Below are positions 14,664 through 23,520 of a stretch of 35,889 bases of DNA, one piece after another. This stretch comes from an uncultured Eggerthellaceae bacterium. GTDB lineage: Bacteria; Actinomycetota; Coriobacteriia; Coriobacteriales; Eggerthellaceae. Within the stretch, counting starts at the first letter, position 1, and each line of letters begins with the position of its first letter. Position numbers and translations under genes: made by a program. The notes under the pieces are model-generated. The model was not told where the DNA came from. It saw nothing but the letters and a program-made list of their open reading frames with translations, and did not search any database. The stretch is taken from NCBI GenBank assembly GCA_947650915.1, contig CANSWY010000015.1:1-35889 (forward strand), written 5' to 3'.

Positions 14664-16337
14664 ATGCAGCTGAAGAGCAGCCAGATCAAGTCAGGCGTGG
14701 CGCGCGCGCCGCACCGCAGTCTTCTGAAGGCGGACGGCGTCACGGACGAAGAGATGCAGCGCCCGTTCATCGCGGTGTTCAATTCGCGCAACGACATCAT
14801 CCCGGGGCACACGAACCTGGACAAGATCGCGGAGGCGGTGAAGGCTGGCATCTATCTGGCCGGCGGCGTCCCGTTCGAGATATCCACCATCGGCGTGTGC
14901 GACGGCATCGCCATGAACCATGACGGCATGCACTATTCGCTGGTATCCCGTGAGACCATCGCGGATTCGCTGGAGATCGCCATGCAGGGCCACGCGTTCG
15001 ACGGCGTGGTGTGCATTCCGAATTGCGACAAGGTGGTGCCCGGCATGCTCATCGGGGCGCTGCGCGTGAACGCGCCCACGGTGTTCGTCTCCGGCGGCCC
15101 CATGCTGGCGGGCAAGCAGAAGGGCGGCTGCGGCTCCACCACTGACCTGAACACGCTCTTCGACGGCGCGGCGGCCGTCATGAACGGCTCCATGACCGAA
15201 GAGGATCTGGCGTTCTACGAGGACACGGCCTGCCCCACCTGTGGCAGCTGTTCAGGCCTTTTCACCGCGAACTCCATGAACTGCCTCTGCGAGGCCCTGG
15301 GCGTGGCGCTCCCCGGCAACGGCACCATCCCGGCGGTGTATTCGGAGCGCATCCGCCTGGCGAAGCATGCGGGCATGAAGATCATGGAGCTGGTCCAGAA
15401 GGACGTCAAGATCAAGGACATCATCAGCGCCGCGGCCATCCACAACGCCATGGAATGCGACATGGCCTTCGGTGGCTCCACCAACACGGTGCTGCACCTG
15501 ACGGCCATCGCGCGGGCGGCGGGGCACCCCATCACCATGGACGACTGGGACGCTGCCAGCGCCCGCACGCCGCATCTGGTGAAGCTGCAGCCGTCCGGCC
15601 CGCGGCCCTTGTCTGACCTGTACGAAGTGGGCGGCGTGCCCGTGGTCATGCATGAGCTGGCCGAGCTGGGGCTTTTGGATGAGAGCGCGCTCACCTGCAT
15701 GGGTCTCCTGCCCGAATACCTGAAAGACTGCACGCAGCCGGCAGACGGTGAGGTCTGCCGCACCCATGAGGATCCGTTCTCGCCCCAAGGGGCGCTGAAG
15801 GTGCTCCATGGCAACCTGGCACCGAAGGGCGCCATCGTGAAGAAGTCCGCGGTGGACCCGGCCATGCTCACCCATACCGGCCCCGCGCGCACGTTCAACA
15901 GCGAAGAGGAGGCCTGTGAGGCCATCAACGCGGGCAGGATCAAGGCGGGGGACGTGGTGGTCATCCGCTACGAAGGCCCGAAGGGCGGCCCAGGCATGCG
16001 CGAGATGCTCACGCCCACCTCATCCATCGTGGGGATGGGCCTGTCCTCCAGCGTGGCGCTCATCACTGACGGCCGTTTCTCTGGTGCCACGAAGGGTCCG
16101 GCCGTGGGCCATGTCAGCCCGGAGGCGGCGGCGGGCGGCCCCATCGCGCTCATCGAAGAAGGGGATTCCATCACGGTGGACATCCAGGGAGGCGCGCTCA
16201 CGCTGAACGTGCCGGACGATGAGCTGGAGCGCCGCCGCGCCGCGTTCCAGCCGCCCGCTCCCAAGCACGACCATGGCGTTCTGGCGAAGTACGCGCGGAT
16301 GGTGTCATCCGCTGACGAAGGAGCGTATGTGCAATGA
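14664..16337 (+). CDS. ilvD: Dihydroxy-acid dehydratase
   Basis: A 557-residue iron-sulfur dehydratase converting 2,3-dihydroxy-3-methyl acids to 2-oxo acids, the third step of valine and isoleucine synthesis. Cluster ligands are visible as Cys79 (GVCDG), Cys121 (PNCDK) and a Cys in [11 protein letters not shown] (190-196). Other family phrases are [10 protein letters not shown] and [11 protein letters not shown]. Its length matches the family. ATG 14664 follows GGGGAAGGAG; the frame is open upstream but only into the leader and terminator. Its stop overlaps the next start (ATGA), so ilvD, ilvB and ilvN are translationally linked. Confidence 0.97.
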   Translation: MQLKSSQIKSGVARAPHRSLLKADGVTDEEMQRPFIAVFNSRNDIIPGHTNLDKIAEAVKAGIYLAGGVPFEISTIGVCDGIAMNHDGMHYSLVSRETIADSLEIAMQGHAFDGVVCIPNCDKVVPGMLIGALRVNAPTVFVSGGPMLAGKQKGGCGSTTDLNTLFDGAAAVMNGSMTEEDLAFYEDTACPTCGSCSGLFTANSMNCLCEALGVALPGNGTIPAVYSERIRLAKHAGMKIMELVQKDVKIKDIISAAAIHNAMECDMAFGGSTNTVLHLTAIARAAGHPITMDDWDAASARTPHLVKLQPSGPRPLSDLYEVGGVPVVMHELAELGLLDESALTCMGLLPEYLKDCTQPADGEVCRTHEDPFSPQGALKVLHGNLAPKGAIVKKSAVDPAMLTHTGPARTFNSEEEACEAINAGRIKAGDVVVIRYEGPKGGPGMREMLTPTSSIVGMGLSSSVALITDGRFSGATKGPAVGHVSPEAAAGGPIALIEEGDSITVDIQGGALTLNVPDDELERRRAAFQPPAPKHDHGVLAKYARMVSSADEGAYVQ

Positions 16338-18313
16338 CGGAAAAGATCTCAAGCGCGAATGACGCGTTCAAGAGTCCGGCCAAGCGCACGGCCGGTTCGG
16401 TGGGAGCCCCGCGCGGGCTGGGTTCCCGCACGGAAAAGCAAGGCCAGCGCATGCTGGGCGCGGAGGCCGTGGTGGCGTCCTTGGAAGCGGAAGGCGTGGA
16501 CACCGTCTTCGGATACCCGGGCGGCCAGGCCATCAAGATCTACGACGCGCTCTATGATTCGCACCAGCTCAACCACGTGCTGGCCCGCCATGAACAGGGC
16601 GCGGTGCACATGGCGGACGGCTATGCGCGATCCACCGGCAAGCCGGGCGTGGCCATCGTCACCAGCGGCCCCGGTGCCACCAACACGGTGACGGGCATCG
16701 CCACCGCCTACATGGATTCGGTGCCGATGGTGGTCATCACCGGCCAGGTGCCGCGCGCGGTCATCGGCACGGATTCGTTCCAGGAATCGGACATCGTGGG
16801 CATCACCATGCCGGTGGTGAAGCATTCGTTCTTGCTGCAGTCAACGGACGAGCTGACCACCACCTTCCGCGAAGCGTTCCACATCGCCACCACGGGGCGG
16901 CCGGGGCCGGTGCTCATAGACATCCCGTCAGACCTTGCCGGGTCAGAGATGGTCTTCGAATACCCGGATGAGGTGAACATCCCGTCCTACAAGCCCACCT
17001 ACCGCGGCAACGCCAAGCAGATCCGCGCTGCCTGCCGGCTGATCGAAGAGGCGGAGCGCCCCGTGCTCTACGTGGGCGGCGGCTGCGTCATCTCGGATGC
17101 CTCCGAAGAGGTGGTCCGGCTGGCGAACTTGATGCGGATCCCGGTGGTCACCACGCTCATGGGCAAGGGCGCGTTCCCTAAGTCAGACCCGCTGAACTTA
17201 GGTCCGGTGGGCATGCATGGCGCGAAATACTCCAACCTGGCCATGACGGAGGCGGATCTGATCATCGCCGCGGGCGCGCGCTTCTCTGACCGCGTCACCG
17301 GCAAGCTGGATCGCTTCGCGCCCAACGCGAAGGTCATCCACATAGACATAGATCCAGCGGAGATCGGCAAGATCCGCGAGGCCCAGGTGCCCATCGTGGG
17401 AGATCTGAAGGGCGTGCTGCAGGGCCTCATCTCCCAGCTGGAGAAGGATGACGCGCACCCGAACACGCAGACGTGGCTGGCGGAGATCGACCAATGGCGG
17501 GACCGGTTCCCCATCTACCATCCCGGCCTCAAGGACGCGGAAGATGAGATCGTGCCCGAACGGGTGATGATGGAGCTCTCCCGCCAGCTGGATCCGGCTT
17601 CCTCCATCGTGGTCACGGAGGTGGGCCAGCATCAGATGTGGGCGCATCAGTTCATCGATCGGGAAAAGCCGCGCACGTTCCTCTCCAGCGGCGGCCTGGG
17701 CACCATGGGATTCGGCTTCCCGGCGGCCGTGGGCGCTGCCATCGCGAACCCGGGAGCGCAGGTGGTCTGCATCGCCGGGGACGGCTCCTTCCAGATGAAC
17801 TCCCAGGAGATGGCCACCGCTGCCATCAACGGCGTGCCCGTGAAGGTGCTCATCATGGACAACCGCTGTCTGGGCATGGTGCACCAATGGCAGAAGCTCT
17901 TCTATGACGAGCGCTATTCGCAGACGCTCCTTGAGCCGAATCCTGATTTCGTGAAGCTGGCGGACGCCTACGGCTGGGAGGGCAAGCGCATCATGCATCC
18001 GGACGAGGTGGAGGGCGCCATCGCGGAGATGCTGGCCAGCGAAAAGCCGTATCTTCTGGACGTGGCCATCTCGCGCGAGCAGAACGTCTATCCCATGGTG
18101 GCACCGGGGTCGGCCCTGGATGACATCATGGGCGCCATAGATGTTGCGGTGGGCGCGGTGCGCACGGACATGCCCGCATCCGCGGTGCCGCAAACATCCC
18201 CCTGCGCCACCATAGACGCCCAGTTCGGCGGCCGGTGGGAAGCACAGCCGGGGGATACGGGGGAGCGCATGAGCGCAGAGGAGTTCCAGGCAGAGAAGGA
18301 GGGCGCCCGATGA
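16334..18313 (+). CDS. ilvB: Acetolactate synthase, large (catalytic) subunit
   Basis: A 659-residue thiamine-diphosphate enzyme making acetolactate or acetohydroxybutyrate, the committed step of branched-chain synthesis. Seen: catalytic Glu in [15 protein letters not shown], a central FAD/structural domain with [13 protein letters not shown], and the ThDP/magnesium motif from [11 protein letters not shown] to IMDN. It is 80-100 residues longer than E. coli homologues. The excess is an N-terminal extension of about 38 residues (Ala, Lys, Arg rich) before MLGAEAVV, and a C-terminal tail of about 50 residues after GAIDVAV. It overlaps ilvD by four bases and ilvN by four bases. ATG 16334 could be replaced by ATG 16451, which would remove the extension. 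Confidence 0.95.
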   Translation: MTEKISSANDAFKSPAKRTAGSVGAPRGLGSRTEKQGQRMLGAEAVVASLEAEGVDTVFGYPGGQAIKIYDALYDSHQLNHVLARHEQGAVHMADGYARSTGKPGVAIVTSGPGATNTVTGIATAYMDSVPMVVITGQVPRAVIGTDSFQESDIVGITMPVVKHSFLLQSTDELTTTFREAFHIATTGRPGPVLIDIPSDLAGSEMVFEYPDEVNIPSYKPTYRGNAKQIRAACRLIEEAERPVLYVGGGCVISDASEEVVRLANLMRIPVVTTLMGKGAFPKSDPLNLGPVGMHGAKYSNLAMTEADLIIAAGARFSDRVTGKLDRFAPNAKVIHIDIDPAEIGKIREAQVPIVGDLKGVLQGLISQLEKDDAHPNTQTWLAEIDQWRDRFPIYHPGLKDAEDEIVPERVMMELSRQLDPASSIVVTEVGQHQMWAHQFIDREKPRTFLSSGGLGTMGFGFPAAVGAAIANPGAQVVCIAGDGSFQMNSQEMATAAINGVPVKVLIMDNRCLGMVHQWQKLFYDERYSQTLLEPNPDFVKLADAYGWEGKRIMHPDEVEGAIAEMLASEKPYLLDVAISREQNVYPMVAPGSALDDIMGAIDVAVGAVRTDMPASAVPQTSPCATIDAQFGGRWEAQPGDTGERMSAEEFQAEKEGAR

Positions 18314-18792
18314 AACACGTGCTGTCGGTCCTCGTGGAGAACAAACCTGGCGTGCTCTCGCGCGTGACGGGTCTGGTGTCCCGCCGCGGGTTCAACATCG
18401 AATCGCTGTCCGTGGGTCCGGTGGAAGATCCCACCATGTCGCGCGTGACGGCCGTGGTGGACGCGGATGACGTGGCCTATGAGCAGATCACCAAGCAGCT
18501 GCACAAGCTCATCAGCGTGCACAAGATCACCGATCTCACCGATGACGGTGCCATAGAGCGGGAACTGGTGCTCTTCAAGGTGAATGCATCTCCTGAGCGG
18601 CGCAATGAGATTATCGAGATATCCAACATCTTCCGCGGAAAGATCGTGGACGTGGGCCGCAATTCGCTCACCATCGAAGCCACGGGAGACGCGTCCAAGC
18701 TGCAAGGTTTGGAAGACCTCTTCCGCGCTTATGGCATCAAGGAGATCGTCCGCACCGGCAAGATCGCCATGTCGCGCAACGCGAAGGATTGA
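18310..18792 (+). CDS. ilvN: Acetolactate synthase, small (regulatory) subunit
   Basis: A 160-residue regulatory subunit. It has an N-terminal ACT domain (about 1-75: HVLSVLVENKPGVLSRVTGL, RRGFNIESLSVG), which binds valine for feedback inhibition in this family, and a C-terminal ACT-like domain. The length suits the IlvH/IlvN type. It may also be named ilvH. ATG 18310 overlaps the ilvB stop (ATGA), ensuring balanced subunits. A GGCCG-CACA-CGGCC hairpin follows at 18793-18805. Confidence 0.96.
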   Translation: MKHVLSVLVENKPGVLSRVTGLVSRRGFNIESLSVGPVEDPTMSRVTAVVDADDVAYEQITKQLHKLISVHKITDLTDDGAIERELVLFKVNASPERRNEIIEISNIFRGKIVDVGRNSLTIEATGDASKLQGLEDLFRAYGIKEIVRTGKIAMSRNAKD

Positions 18793-18805
18793 GGCCGCAC
18801 ACGGC
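18793..18805. repeat. Short hairpin after ilvN
   Basis: GGCCG-N3-CGGCC directly after the ilvN stop codon, without a T-run. A second small inverted repeat, GGAGG/CCTCC, lies at about 18835-18849. They may stabilise the 3' end or pause polymerase between ilvN and ilvC. Confidence 0.4.
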
Positions 18806-18858
18806 CGAAAACAGTCGGCGGCGCGTTCAGTGAAGGAGGGCGCGCCTCCGTTATCGGA

Positions 18859-18864
18859 TAGAAT
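18859..18864 (+). promoter_or_regulatory. Candidate minus-10 TAGAAT for ilvC
   Basis: TAGAAT in a GGATAGAATC context, 39 bases before the ilvC start and inside the 110-bp gap after ilvN. This is consistent with ilvC having its own promoter. No clear minus-35 element. Confidence 0.45.
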
Positions 18865-18902
18865 CAGCAACGCTGCACACAAGGGAAAGGAAGTAGCACA
18901 CC

Positions 18903-19895
18903 ATGGCAGTCACCATCTATTACGCAGAGGACGCGAACCCGCAGATCATCAAGGACAAGAAGATCGCGGTCATCGGCTACGGCAGCCAGGGGCATGCGCA
19001 CGCGCTGAACCTCATGGATTCCGGCTGCGATGTGCGCGTGGGCCTGCGCGAAGGCTCCAAGTCCATCGAAGCCGCGAAGGAAGCCGGTCTCAAGGTCACG
19101 GACATGGCCACGGCCGCTGAGGAAGCGGATCTCATCATGATCCTGGTGCCGGATGAGCTGCAGCCTGAGATCTATGAGGAATACGTGGCACCGCACCTGA
19201 AGGCGGGGGATACGCTGGCCTTCGCCCACGGCTTCAATATCCACTACGGCTACATCACGCCTCCTGAGGACGTGAACGTCATCATGTGCGCGCCGAAGGG
19301 CCCCGGCCACATTGTGCGCCGTCAGTACACCGAAGGCTCCGGCGTGCCGGATCTGATCTGCGTTGACCGGGATGCCACCGGGGATGCCTGGGACATCGCG
19401 CTCTCTTACGCGTGGGGCGTGGGCGGCACGCGCGCTGGCGTCATCAAGGCCACGTTCGCCCAGGAGACCGAAGAGGACCTCTTCGGCGAGCAGGCGGTCC
19501 TCTGCGGCGGCCTGGTGGAGCTGGTGAAGGCCGGCTTCGAGACGCTGGTGGACGCGGGCTACCCGCCTGAGCTGGCATACTTCGAGTGCTATCACGAGAT
19601 GAAGATGATCGTGGACCTGATGTACGAGAGCGGCATCCACTTCATGAACTACTCCATCTCCAACACCGCTGAGTATGGTGAATACTACGCCGGCCCCAAG
19701 GTCATCAACGACCAGTCCCGCGAGGCCATGAAGGAGATCCTGGCGCGCATCCAGGACGGCAGCTTCGCCAAGGAGTTCGTTGATGATTGCAAGAACGGCC
19801 ACAAGTGGCTGATCGAGCAGCGCGAAGCCATCAATGACCACCAGATCGAAAAGACGGGCGAGAAGATCCGCGGCATGTTCTCCTGGATCTCCTAA
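18903..19895 (+). CDS. ilvC: Ketol-acid reductoisomerase
   Basis: A 330-residue class I enzyme that isomerises and reduces acetolactate or acetohydroxybutyrate. The N-terminal Rossmann domain has [10 protein letters not shown] (about 23-32) followed by [10 protein letters not shown], where the Arg/Ser residues suit NADPH. The C-terminal knotted domain contains the metal-binding acidic residues in [13 protein letters not shown] and YECYHE-like FECYHEMK. The length is standard for the short class. GGAAAGGAAG precedes ATG 18903. It follows ilvDBN but is separated by 110 bp. Confidence 0.97.
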   Translation: MAVTIYYAEDANPQIIKDKKIAVIGYGSQGHAHALNLMDSGCDVRVGLREGSKSIEAAKEAGLKVTDMATAAEEADLIMILVPDELQPEIYEEYVAPHLKAGDTLAFAHGFNIHYGYITPPEDVNVIMCAPKGPGHIVRRQYTEGSGVPDLICVDRDATGDAWDIALSYAWGVGGTRAGVIKATFAQETEEDLFGEQAVLCGGLVELVKAGFETLVDAGYPPELAYFECYHEMKMIVDLMYESGIHFMNYSISNTAEYGEYYAGPKVINDQSREAMKEILARIQDGSFAKEFVDDCKNGHKWLIEQREAINDHQIEKTGEKIRGMFSWIS

Positions 19896-19900
19896 GGAAT

Positions 19901-20002
19901 GAAGCCTCGGCAAAGCCAAGGCATGAATCCACTCAAGGGTGCGCAAACTCGTTTGCGCACCCAAAGGAAGCCTTGGCAAGATCGGCCAAGGCATGTGGCA
20001 TC
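19901..20002. repeat. Paired hairpins GCCTTGGC/GCCAAGGC
   Basis: Two related segments: 19901-19929 (GCCTCGGC-AAA-GCCAAGGC, one mismatch) and 19968-20002 (GCCTTGGC at 19970-19977 and GCCAAGGC at 19985-19992). Both begin GAAGCCT and continue GGCATG, so they form a diverged direct repeat of hairpins. They enclose the palindrome at 19937-19962. Confidence 0.65.
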
Positions 20003-20156
20003 CATAACGGGCTCACGCGCTCTGCGCGAACGCCCTAAAGCAGTGGAGCTCGCGCTCCACTGCTTTTCAGGTGCGCAAATGAGTTTGCGCACCCACGCAA
20101 GCCCCCGTCCTGCAACCAGCGGGTCTTCGTGGATGCGCAAACTCGTTTGCGCATCC
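19937..20156. repeat. Three copies of a GTGCGCAAAC palindrome
   Basis: Near-perfect palindromes built on GCGCAAAC-TC-GTTTGCGC lie at 19937-19962 (12-bp arms), 20070-20093 (loop TGAG) and 20131-20156 (GGAT...ATCC ends). A decayed fourth may follow near 20190. The flanking arm bases change together on both sides (GGGT/ACCC versus GGAT/ATCC), so pairing is conserved although the sequence varies. This is the sign of selection or of spread as a hairpin. They fill the gap between the convergent ilvC and ydcF genes and may act as bidirectional terminators. Confidence 0.8.
20037..20067. terminator. Strong hairpin with T-run after ilvC
   Basis: AAAGCAGTGGAGC (20037-20049) pairs perfectly with GCTCCACTGCTTT (20054-20066) around a 4-base loop. 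The A and T ends make it a two-way intrinsic terminator. It lies 140 bp after ilvC. Confidence 0.75.
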
Positions 20157-20253
20157 TTCAGTTCGCTTGCGTGGAGGTCGCCGATTCCGTTGCGCATCCA
20201 CGAAATCCAACGCGGCATCCATCACGAATCGTAGATGTGCAAGCGTTTCCTCA

Positions 20254-20347
20254 GGTGCAAAAGGGACGTCCCAAATCGCACATAGGAATGATGTCTCTTT
20301 GCAGATTTTCTTTTGCTATGTGCAATTTGGAACGTCCCTTTTGCACC
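20254..20347. repeat. Large palindromic element, copy E1
   Basis: A 94-bp inverted repeat with arms of about 32 bp (two mismatches) and a loop of about 28 bp. Each arm is itself a small hairpin: GTGCAA and TTGCAC (or CGCAC) frame the palindrome GGGACGTCCC. The outer ends are GGTGCAAAAG and CTTTTGCACC. Other copies are at 20883-20983, 26759-26850 and 35637 onward. The loop of E1 is clearly related to that of the copy at 26759 (both contain TCTTTGCAGATT). Confidence 0.9.
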
Positions 20348-20391
20348 TTTTGCGCCGGGTGCTCAGGGTGGGGGTTCTGCGTGGTGCTGGG

Positions 20392-20913
20392 TCAGCCATC
20401 CGTGACGTTACCGGAGCCGTCAAGGTTGATGGGTTCTCCGCCGAAAGTGGGTTCAGCTCCCAAGGCGACCATCAGCACATCCTTGGTGCGAGCGGGAGCC
20501 TCGCGCACATCCCAGATGATCTGCTGCTGGTAGGCGTGCAGGTCGGAAGGCACGCCGACGGCATCCATCCCCATGCCCAGCGCATCGTAGAGCGCGCGGG
20601 AAAGGTGGTAGCTTTGCGTGGAGACGATGATCTTCTCAGCGCCGAAGACGTGCTTCGCGCGGTGCATGGTCTCATAGGTGGAGAAGCCCGCATGGTCGCA
20701 GAAGACGTCCTCAGCTGGAACGCCCTGGCTGACGGCGTAGTCCTTCATGCCCTTCACTTCGTCGTAGGCGACGGTGCCATGGTCGCCGCTCATGATGATC
20801 TTGGGAGCCGCGCCCGCTTCGTAGAGCGCCACTGCATTGTCCAACCGGTCCTTCAGGATGTCCGAGGGCGTGCCGTCCGGGCGGATGTGCAAAAGGGACG
20901 TCCCAAATCGCAC
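20392..20913 (-). pseudogene. YdcF/SanA-like (DUF218) gene, 5'-truncated at a palindromic element
   Basis: A 173-residue frame whose body matches the YdcF/SanA-like DUF218 domain: RPDGTPSDILKDRLDNAVAL, IIMSGDH, STYETMHRAKHVFG, IIVSTQSYHLSRAL and a C-terminal GAEPTFGGEPI. Family members begin with a membrane anchor and a strand such as DxIIVLGAG directly before RPDGTPS. Here that part is missing. The first ten codons (GTG 20913 onward, MRFGTSLLHI) are encoded by an arm of the palindromic element at 20883-20983. Only 30 bases then separate the element from the upstream gene, so the 5' end is lost, not displaced. Intact relatives are thought to act in envelope or vancomycin-related functions; this copy is probably inactive. 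Confidence 0.8.
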
Positions 20914-20983
20914 ATAGGAATGAGCATTGCGTGCTGGGAGACTTCTCCTATGTGCAATTTGGAACGTCCCTTTTGCACATCCG
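20883..20983. repeat. Large palindromic element, copy E2, at the truncated ydcF end
   Basis: A 101-bp inverted repeat with 38-bp arms (two mismatches), from CGGATGTGCAAAAG to CTTTTGCACATCCG, and a 25-bp loop unlike those of E1 and E3. It lies at the broken 5' end of the ydcF-like gene and provides that gene's apparent start codon. Confidence 0.9.
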
Positions 20984-21013
20984 TAGGCGATCCGTCAGAG
21001 GAGACGGGAGCGC

Positions 21014-22339
21014 TCATGATTGGGTGCCGTCTCCGAAGTGGAGCTCCCGTTCATAGCCGGTGAGGCGCTTGCGGGCCTGTTCGCGCAGGTTGTTCATGCC
21101 AGAGAGGAACTGCCGGTACATCACGAGCACCAGATACCGTCCGCGTTCGGTGAGCAGGATCTCCTCTGCGTCGTTCACAGAGAAGGCGCCGTTCGCGGCC
21201 AGGAACGCCATCTCAACGGGCAGACCGGCTTCTACGGGCACGCCGAATTCCTGTTTGAAGCGCGCCTTGTCCAGCCGCAACCGGTACAGGTCCAACAGGA
21301 ACCGGTAGCGCATCAGGTCCCGCCGGCTCATGACCGTCTTCTCCTTCACGGACATGCGCCCGCTCTCGATCATGGCGTTGTACTTCGGCAGGCTGAACTC
21401 GTTCACGTACAGCGCGCCATCCAGATGCGTGATGGAGCCGCTGCCGATGGCGGGGTATTCGTTGTAGGACGTCTGGTATTCGTTGATCCGCACGGCATCG
21501 TCCGGCTTGCCGTCAGCGCCCAAACGGTTGAACGTCCAGACCGTCTCGCGTTCGAACAGGGGATGTTCGCCCCCCGCCAGCACGCCATCCAGGATGCGAT
21601 AGAAGTCCCATTCGCGCCCGTAGTCCATCTCTCCCAGCGTGGAGGTCATCTTGCGCATGGTGGCGTTCGACACGTACAAGGGGGAGAACGTGGTCTGGCG
21701 CGCCCCGCAGGTGGCGATCCGCTCCAGGTCAGCGAACAGGATGTCTTCTGTCTGGGACGGGAAGTTGAAGATCATGTCCACGTTGAGTGAATCGAAATAG
21801 GGAACCGCTTCACCGATGCGCTCGAAGATCTCTTGCCCGCTGCCGTACTTCTCGTAGCGGTCCATCTGCTTCAACAGCCCGTCATCGAAGGACTGCACGC
21901 CCACGGACAGCCGCTGGATGCGCCCGGTCATCTTCTCCAGGTATTCCGGCACCAGATGGTTCGGGTTCGTCTCCACGCCCACTTCCTCCACGGAGAACGC
22001 ATCCCGCGCAAGGTCGATGGTCTCGCACAGCTCATCTATCAGGACGGTGGGCGTGCCGCCGCCGAAGTACAGGCTCTCGAAGTCGTAGCCCAGGTTTTTG
22101 AGCATCATCATCTCGGCGCGCAGGTTCTTGAAGTATGGCCGCGCCAGGTCTTCCCGGAAGGGGTAGCGGTTGAAGCTGCAATAGGGGCAGAGCCGTTCAC
22201 AGAAGGGGACATGCAGATACAGCATGTAGCGCTCGCCGGCCGTGGGTCCGGGCAGATGCGTCTCGTCCGTCGGTCCGGACAGCAATGAGCGGCGGATCAT
22301 GGGCTTCAGCAGGTTCGTCAGGAATCGTTCAGCGAGCAT
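21014..22339 (-). CDS. HemW-like radical SAM protein (coproporphyrinogen III oxidase family)
   Basis: A 441-residue radical SAM protein. The cluster motif is CERLCPYC (Cys47, Cys51, Cys54) in YLHVPFCERLCPYCSF, followed by FGGGTPT, ETNPNHL, RLSVGVQSFD and VDMIFNFPSQT. All of these are typical of the HemN/HemW/ChuW group. The C-terminal part (about 300-441) holds the winged-helix-like HemN C domain. Members include a haem chaperone, anaerobic coproporphyrinogen oxidases and haem-degrading methyltransferases. CPYCSF rather than CxYCDF is not typical of HemW itself, so the substrate is left open. ATG 22339 is preferred to an upstream in-frame start (22399), which would add 20 residues. It is divergent from serC. 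Confidence 0.85.
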   Translation of the reverse strand: MLAERFLTNLLKPMIRRSLLSGPTDETHLPGPTAGERYMLYLHVPFCERLCPYCSFNRYPFREDLARPYFKNLRAEMMMLKNLGYDFESLYFGGGTPTVLIDELCETIDLARDAFSVEEVGVETNPNHLVPEYLEKMTGRIQRLSVGVQSFDDGLLKQMDRYEKYGSGQEIFERIGEAVPYFDSLNVDMIFNFPSQTEDILFADLERIATCGARQTTFSPLYVSNATMRKMTSTLGEMDYGREWDFYRILDGVLAGGEHPLFERETVWTFNRLGADGKPDDAVRINEYQTSYNEYPAIGSGSITHLDGALYVNEFSLPKYNAMIESGRMSVKEKTVMSRRDLMRYRFLLDLYRLRLDKARFKQEFGVPVEAGLPVEMAFLAANGAFSVNDAEEILLTERGRYLVLVMYRQFLSGMNNLREQARKRLTGYERELHFGDGTQS

Positions 22340-22388
22340 ATGGGGTCCAGGTCCCTTCGCGTGTGCGGGTTTGAGCGTTTTCAAGCAG

Positions 22389-22394
22389 TACAAT
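22389..22394 (+). promoter_or_regulatory. Candidate minus-10 TACAAT for serC
   Basis: TACAAT lies 42 bases upstream of the serC start in the divergent interval with the HemW-like gene. The nearest TTGAGC (22371) is only 12 bases away, too close for a standard minus-35, so this is tentative. Confidence 0.35.
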
Positions 22395-22435
22395 AGCAAA
22401 ACCCAAAAGAACCCAAGCGAAGGAGCTCACATCTC

Positions 22436-23518
22436 ATGGCACGCGTCTACAACTTCTCGGCCGGTCCCGCCATCCTTCCCGAAGAGGTCTTGCGCGAAGC
22501 GCAGGCAGGCATGCTGGACTACGACGGCACCGGCATGTCGGTCATGGAGATGAGCCATCGCTCCAAGGCCTTCGCGAACATCATTGAAACGGCCGAGGCG
22601 GACCTGCGCGATCTCATGGCCATCCCGGAGAACTACCATGTGCTGTTCCTGCAGGGCGGTGCCACGCAGCAGTTCGCCGCCATCCCCATGAACCTCATGA
22701 AGAATGGCAAGGCGGATTACATCGTGTCCGGTTCGTGGTCCAAGAAGGCTGCGAAGGAGGCGAAGCTCTATGGGGATGTGAGCATCGTGGCTTCCTCTGA
22801 AGATGGGAACTTCTCCTACGTGCCTGATGTGGACGGCCTCGCCTTCCGTCCGGACGCCGATTACGCCTACATCTGCCAGAACGAGACCATCTACGGCACG
22901 CGCTACCCGAAGCTGCCGGACACGGGCAGCGTGCCTTTGGTGTCGGACGTCTCTTCCATGTTCCTGTCCGAGCCGGTGGACGTGTCGGATTACGGCATCA
23001 TCTACGGCGGCGTGCAGAAGAACGTGGGCCCGGCCGGCGTGGTCATCGTCATCGTGCGGGACGACCTGGTGCGTGAAGACGTCATCCCCGCCACGCCCAC
23101 CATCATGCGCTACCTCACCCAGGTGGACGCGAAGAGCCTCTCCAATACGCCGCCGTGCTGGGGCATCTACGTCTGCGGCCTGGTGTTCAAGTGGCTGAAG
23201 GGCCTGGGCGGGCTGGATGTGATGAAGCGGATGAACGAAGAGAAGGCCGCCATCCTGTACGACTTCCTGGATTCTTCCAAGCTCTTCAAGGGCACCGCGC
23301 GCAAGGATTGCCGTTCCCTCATGAACGTGCCGTTCATCACCGGTGACGCTGAGCTGGACGCGAAGTTCATCGCCGAATGCAAGGACCACCGCATCGAATC
23401 CATCAAGGGCCACCGCAGCGTGGGCGGCATGCGCGCCAGCATCTACAACGCCATGCCGAAAGCCGGCGTTGAGGCGCTCGTCAGCTTCATGGCCCAGTTC
23501 GAGAAGGAGAACAGCTGA
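22436..23518 (+). CDS. serC: Phosphoserine aminotransferase
   Basis: A 360-residue PLP-dependent class V aminotransferase making O-phosphoserine from 3-phosphohydroxypyruvate and glutamate. It starts with the family phrase YNFSAGPAILPEEVL. It contains FLQGGATQQFAAIPMNL in the phosphate/PLP pocket and the PLP lysine in GGVQKNVGPAG (about 198). It ends with GHRSVGGMRASIYNAMP. The length is normal. GAAGGAG lies about 10 bases before ATG 22436. It is followed after 2 bases by serA, so two serine-synthesis steps are cotranscribed. Confidence 0.97.
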   Translation: MARVYNFSAGPAILPEEVLREAQAGMLDYDGTGMSVMEMSHRSKAFANIIETAEADLRDLMAIPENYHVLFLQGGATQQFAAIPMNLMKNGKADYIVSGSWSKKAAKEAKLYGDVSIVASSEDGNFSYVPDVDGLAFRPDADYAYICQNETIYGTRYPKLPDTGSVPLVSDVSSMFLSEPVDVSDYGIIYGGVQKNVGPAGVVIVIVRDDLVREDVIPATPTIMRYLTQVDAKSLSNTPPCWGIYVCGLVFKWLKGLGGLDVMKRMNEEKAAILYDFLDSSKLFKGTARKDCRSLMNVPFITGDAELDAKFIAECKDHRIESIKGHRSVGGMRASIYNAMPKAGVEALVSFMAQFEKENS

Positions 23519-23520
23519 TC

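Noticed and set aside
20254-20983. Open reading frames running through the palindromic elements (peptides such as MCNLERPFCTS or DVQKGRPKLHIG)
   Set aside because: They occur in every copy, on both strands, only because the repeat lacks stop codons. They have no ribosome binding sites and no constant ends.
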